Positions 61,397 to 64,000 of a stretch of DNA of 64,000 nucleotides are shown here, piece by piece. The notes beneath the pieces were generated by a model that was given only the letters and a program-made list of their open reading frames with translations, was not told where the DNA came from and did no database searches. The first letter of the stretch is position 1, and each line of letters begins with the position of its first letter. This stretch comes from Roseivivax jejudonensis. Its GTDB lineage: Bacteria > Pseudomonadota > Alphaproteobacteria > Rhodobacterales > Rhodobacteraceae. The position numbers were made by a program, and so were the translations under genes. Location: NCBI RefSeq assembly GCF_900172265.1, contig NZ_FWFK01000001.1:806001-870000 (forward strand). Direction: 5' to 3'.

Positions 61397-64000
61397 TCAC
61401 TCCGCCGCCTCGGCCACGCGGAATGGAAGAACGGTTCCGCGTTCGGCGTCGACGGCCTCTGCCCGCGCGATCGCCGCGCGCAGCTTCGCCGCGAGCACCC
61501 GCACATTGGGTTCAAGCACCATCGAATCGTGGTCGCCGGGCACCTCGTGCACCTCGACGCCCGGGACGAACCGGCCCCAGTCGTTGTCCGGGTAGAGATA
61601 GGCGCGCTGGTGATCGACCAGTCGGCCGCCCGACACCGTCCAGTACCCGCGCAGCGGCGGCCGGAACAGCGCGACGCGCCCGTCCCACGGCCGCATCTCG
61701 TACGCGCCGACTGCGCCGAGAAAGGCAGCCTCGATCTCGGCGTTGTGGAATGCTGTTTCCGCTGCCGTGCCGTCCCGCGCGCGGCGCTTCTCGATCTCCC
61801 ACGCGATTCGGTTGCGCGCCCACGTCACCGGGTAGCTCAGCCCCTTGCGGCGCAGCTCGTGCAGCTGGATCAACGCCCGGTCGCGTCCGCTCAACGGGGT
61901 GCGCTGCGGCAACGGCGTGTCGAGGAGGACGACAAGCGCCACCTGGTCGTCCATCGACTCGAGCTGGTGGGCGATCTCGTAGGCGGTGATACCGCCGCCC
62001 GAGAAGCCGCCGACGAGGTAGGGGCCCCGAGGCTGAACCTGCTTCATCTCGGCGATGTAGTCGCTCGCCGCCTCGGCCAGCGTCGCGTGCGGCGCCTCGT
62101 CACCATAGAGCCCCTTGGCCTGCAGCCCGTAGAACGGCCGGTCGGCCCCGAGCAGGTGCGCGAGGTGGCGCAGGTTGAGCACATTGCCGAACATCCCGGC
62201 GACGAGGAAGAACGGCGTCTGCGCCCCGCCCTCTCCGTCGTGCATCGCGACGATGTGCTTGAACCGCCGTTCCGGCCGGGTCTGGGCCGGCGTTTCGCCC
62301 GCGCCGCCGGTCCGCTCCTCGATCAGCGCGGCGCAGGCCCGGATCGTGGGCGCCTCGAACAGGATCGAGATCGGGAAATCGACGCGATATGCCTTGCGGA
62401 TCATCGCGAACAGCCGGACCGCGATCAGGCTGTGCCCGCCGAGATCGAAGAAGCTGTCCTCGACGCCGACGCGGGACACGCCAAGAAGCTCCTCCCAGTA
62501 GCCGGCGAGCGTCTTCTCGATCTCGGTCTCCGGCGCGGCGTAGTCGCTGTCGAGTTCGGGGCGCTCGAAGGTCTGGCCGGCGCCGCGCGCCTCCACGCTC
62601 TGGCCCGCCTGACGGGTCAGCGCATCGAGGTCCATCGACGACACCACCACCTGGCTCGGTCCGGCGGCCATGGCGCGCGCGAAGGCGTCCGCGCCCTCCT
62701 CGGGCCGGATCCCCTGTTCCAGGTTGTGGGCCAGCCGCTCTTCGGCCGGCGACAGCGGCTGAAGGCCGGCACCCGCCTCGGTCTCGATCTCCGCCGCGGT
62801 CACCTTCTGCGGCGCCGCGAGCCGGGCCGCGTCGTCGAGCCGACGGATCGTGAAGCCCTCGATCTCCACAAGAACGGTTCCGTCCGGCGCCGCCAGCGTC
62901 ACGTCGAACCGCGCGCTCTCGCCGTCGGCGCGGTTGTCGCCGGCATTGCGTACGTGGCTCACGATCCGTTCGCCCAGCGGCGCGTGGACGCGCACGCGTC
63001 CGTAGGACACCGGAACCCACAGATGCGTCGGGCGATACCCGGCAATCAGCTCCATCGCCCAGCCCGTCGCGATATCGAGGAGCGCGGGATGCAGCACGCA
63101 GCCGTCCTCGCGCGCCTCTCGCGGCAGCGACAGTTCGGCCACGCCTTCGCCGTCGCGGTGCGCGCGGCGATCCAGCACGCGCCAGCGCGGACCGAACGAC
63201 AGGTGCACCTCCTGCCCGGTGACGAGCTTGCGGCCCTCCGCGCTTTCCTGCGCCGGGCCGAGCCGCGACCACAGCGCGGCGACGTCGATCCGGCGCGGCG
63301 CGGGCCGGTGGCCCAGCGCGATGAAACCCTGCGCCGCCGGCACGAACCCGGTCTTCCCGCCGGCTGTGGCGTCGGCCAACAGCTCGAAGCCATAGCCGGC
63401 CTCATTCCGGGTCAGGCGCACGCGCACGTCCCGCGCTCCGCCCGCGGGCACGGCCACGGCGCGAAGGAACGTCAGGTCGCGCAACTCGAACGCCGCACCT
63501 TCTCCCTGCGCCGCCATCGCGTGCGCCGCGAGCGTGAGCGATCCCGTCCCGGGAAGCAGCGCCTCGCCTGCCGCGGTGCGATGTTCGTCGATGATCCAGT
63601 CGGCTTCGGACACCCGCGTGTCGAACGTGCGTCGGCCCTCCCGGTCAAAGCTCGCCGTGCCCAGAAGCGGCAGGCCGGTGTCCGCCCTGGGGGCGGGCTC
63701 AACCTCGCCCGTGCGCGCGGCCACCGCCTCGGCCGCCATGCCGACCTCCGACCAGATGCCCCAGTTGAGCGCGACCACGCGCGTGCGCCCGCCGGCCCGT
63801 GCCCGGGCAAAGGCGTTGAGATACTCGTTCGCCGCGACGTAATCGACCTGCCCGGCCGGCGCCGTCACGGTGGACGAGGACGAAAACAGCGCCATCCAGT
63901 TCAGCGACCCGTCCGGGAACAGCCGGCCGAGCACGTCTGTCCCGTGGATCTTCGGCGTGAACACGTCCTCGACGCTCGCCGGGCTCTTCGACAGGAGCGG
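61397..64000 (-). CDS. Type I polyketide synthase, C-terminal part (KR-DH-ACP-TE), cut by window edge
   Basis: 867 residues visible; the N-terminus (KS and AT expected) lies beyond the right edge. In order: the end of a ketoreductase (ALFSSSSTVTAPAGQVDYVAANEYLNAF, catalytic Tyr), a dehydratase (ADWIIDEHRTAAGEALLPG with catalytic His; LHPALLDIATGWAM with Asp), a linker with DAFARAMAAGPSQVVVSSMDL, an acyl carrier protein (DSFFDLGGHSLIAVRL) and a thioesterase (VGGFSGGGITAYEIAHQL, nucleophile Ser). KR before DH is not the common modular order. The TE should release the product. Confidence 0.9.
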   Translation of the reverse strand, partial: PLLSKSPASVEDVFTPKIHGTDVLGRLFPDGSLNWMALFSSSSTVTAPAGQVDYVAANEYLNAFARARAGGRTRVVALNWGIWSEVGMAAEAVAARTGEVEPAPRADTGLPLLGTASFDREGRRTFDTRVSEADWIIDEHRTAAGEALLPGTGSLTLAAHAMAAQGEGAAFELRDLTFLRAVAVPAGGARDVRVRLTRNEAGYGFELLADATAGGKTGFVPAAQGFIALGHRPAPRRIDVAALWSRLGPAQESAEGRKLVTGQEVHLSFGPRWRVLDRRAHRDGEGVAELSLPREAREDGCVLHPALLDIATGWAMELIAGYRPTHLWVPVSYGRVRVHAPLGERIVSHVRNAGDNRADGESARFDVTLAAPDGTVLVEIEGFTIRRLDDAARLAAPQKVTAAEIETEAGAGLQPLSPAEERLAHNLEQGIRPEEGADAFARAMAAGPSQVVVSSMDLDALTRQAGQSVEARGAGQTFERPELDSDYAAPETEIEKTLAGYWEELLGVSRVGVEDSFFDLGGHSLIAVRLFAMIRKAYRVDFPISILFEAPTIRACAALIEERTGGAGETPAQTRPERRFKHIVAMHDGEGGAQTPFFLVAGMFGNVLNLRHLAHLLGADRPFYGLQAKGLYGDEAPHATLAEAASDYIAEMKQVQPRGPYLVGGFSGGGITAYEIAHQLESMDDQVALVVLLDTPLPQRTPLSGRDRALIQLHELRRKGLSYPVTWARNRIAWEIEKRRARDGTAAETAFHNAEIEAAFLGAVGAYEMRPWDGRVALFRPPLRGYWTVSGGRLVDHQRAYLYPDNDWGRFVPGVEVHEVPGDHDSMVLEPNVRVLAAKLRAAIARAEAVDAERGTVLPFRVAEAAE

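Overview
The window looks like chromosomal DNA from a GC-rich alphaproteobacterium, most likely a member of Rhodobacterales (Roseobacter/Paracoccus-type). I base this on gene order and families: an rpoZ-rsh-DUF2062-pdxJ-acpS-lepB-rnc run, a TIGR02302 giant protein next to lysA and argH, a DctPQM TRAP transporter, two peptide deformylases in tandem, and a TTG/GTG-rich, tightly overlapping operon style. No tRNA, rRNA, CRISPR array, insertion sequence or phage gene is visible.

Layout. 1-6318: housekeeping operon on the minus strand (omega subunit, ppGpp enzyme, DUF2062, vitamin B6, a deaminase, AcpS, signal peptidase, start of RNase III). 6319-17630: mostly plus-strand housekeeping and membrane genes (folK on minus, NYN protein, ispH, LysE-type exporter, rnhA, a PatB-like lyase on minus, two deformylases, UMF1-type transporter, MepA, phytase-like lipoprotein, queuosine-precursor transporter). 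17631-17903: a compact unannotated transcription unit with an exceptional Shine-Dalgarno sequence, two mini-ORFs and a strong terminator. 17904-23375: YdhR-like protein, ArfB, and a catabolic set on the minus strand (TRAP transporter, short-chain dehydrogenase, MarR regulator). 23657-29957: TIGR02302 protein, lysA, small lipoproteins, argH. 29980-32717: TlpA-like thioredoxin and an RTX repeat protein. 33382-45436: small membrane protein, sterol desaturase-like hydroxylase, sulfotransferase-like protein, hisC-tyrA-extensin operon, OpgH, pncA-pncB NAD salvage operon, TrhO, and the heat-shock protease hslVU.

45545-64000 is the accessory part. It starts with surface-polysaccharide genes: a WecG-type glycosyltransferase, an oxidoreductase, an epimerase, GT4 and GT2 enzymes, an oxidoreductase-epimerase fusion, a BY-kinase-like ATPase and a Wzz-type chain-length protein. 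It runs into the 3' part of a natural-product operon on the minus strand: a PKS ending KR-DH-ACP-TE (cut by the window edge), a GT2, and an NRPS with the order formyltransferase - truncated condensation domain - adenylation domain split by a luciferase-like monooxygenase - carrier protein. My reading of its specificity pocket resembles glycine-type codes.

Most notable observations: the split-adenylation NRPS; an exact 138-bp triplication inside the second deformylase, which triples its metal-binding helix; the 17.6-17.9 kb element, whose 17-nt match to the complement of the 16S 3' end can fold with an upstream anti-SD; a three-copy intergenic palindromic repeat; and a fused and an unfused version of the same enzyme pair 2 kb apart.
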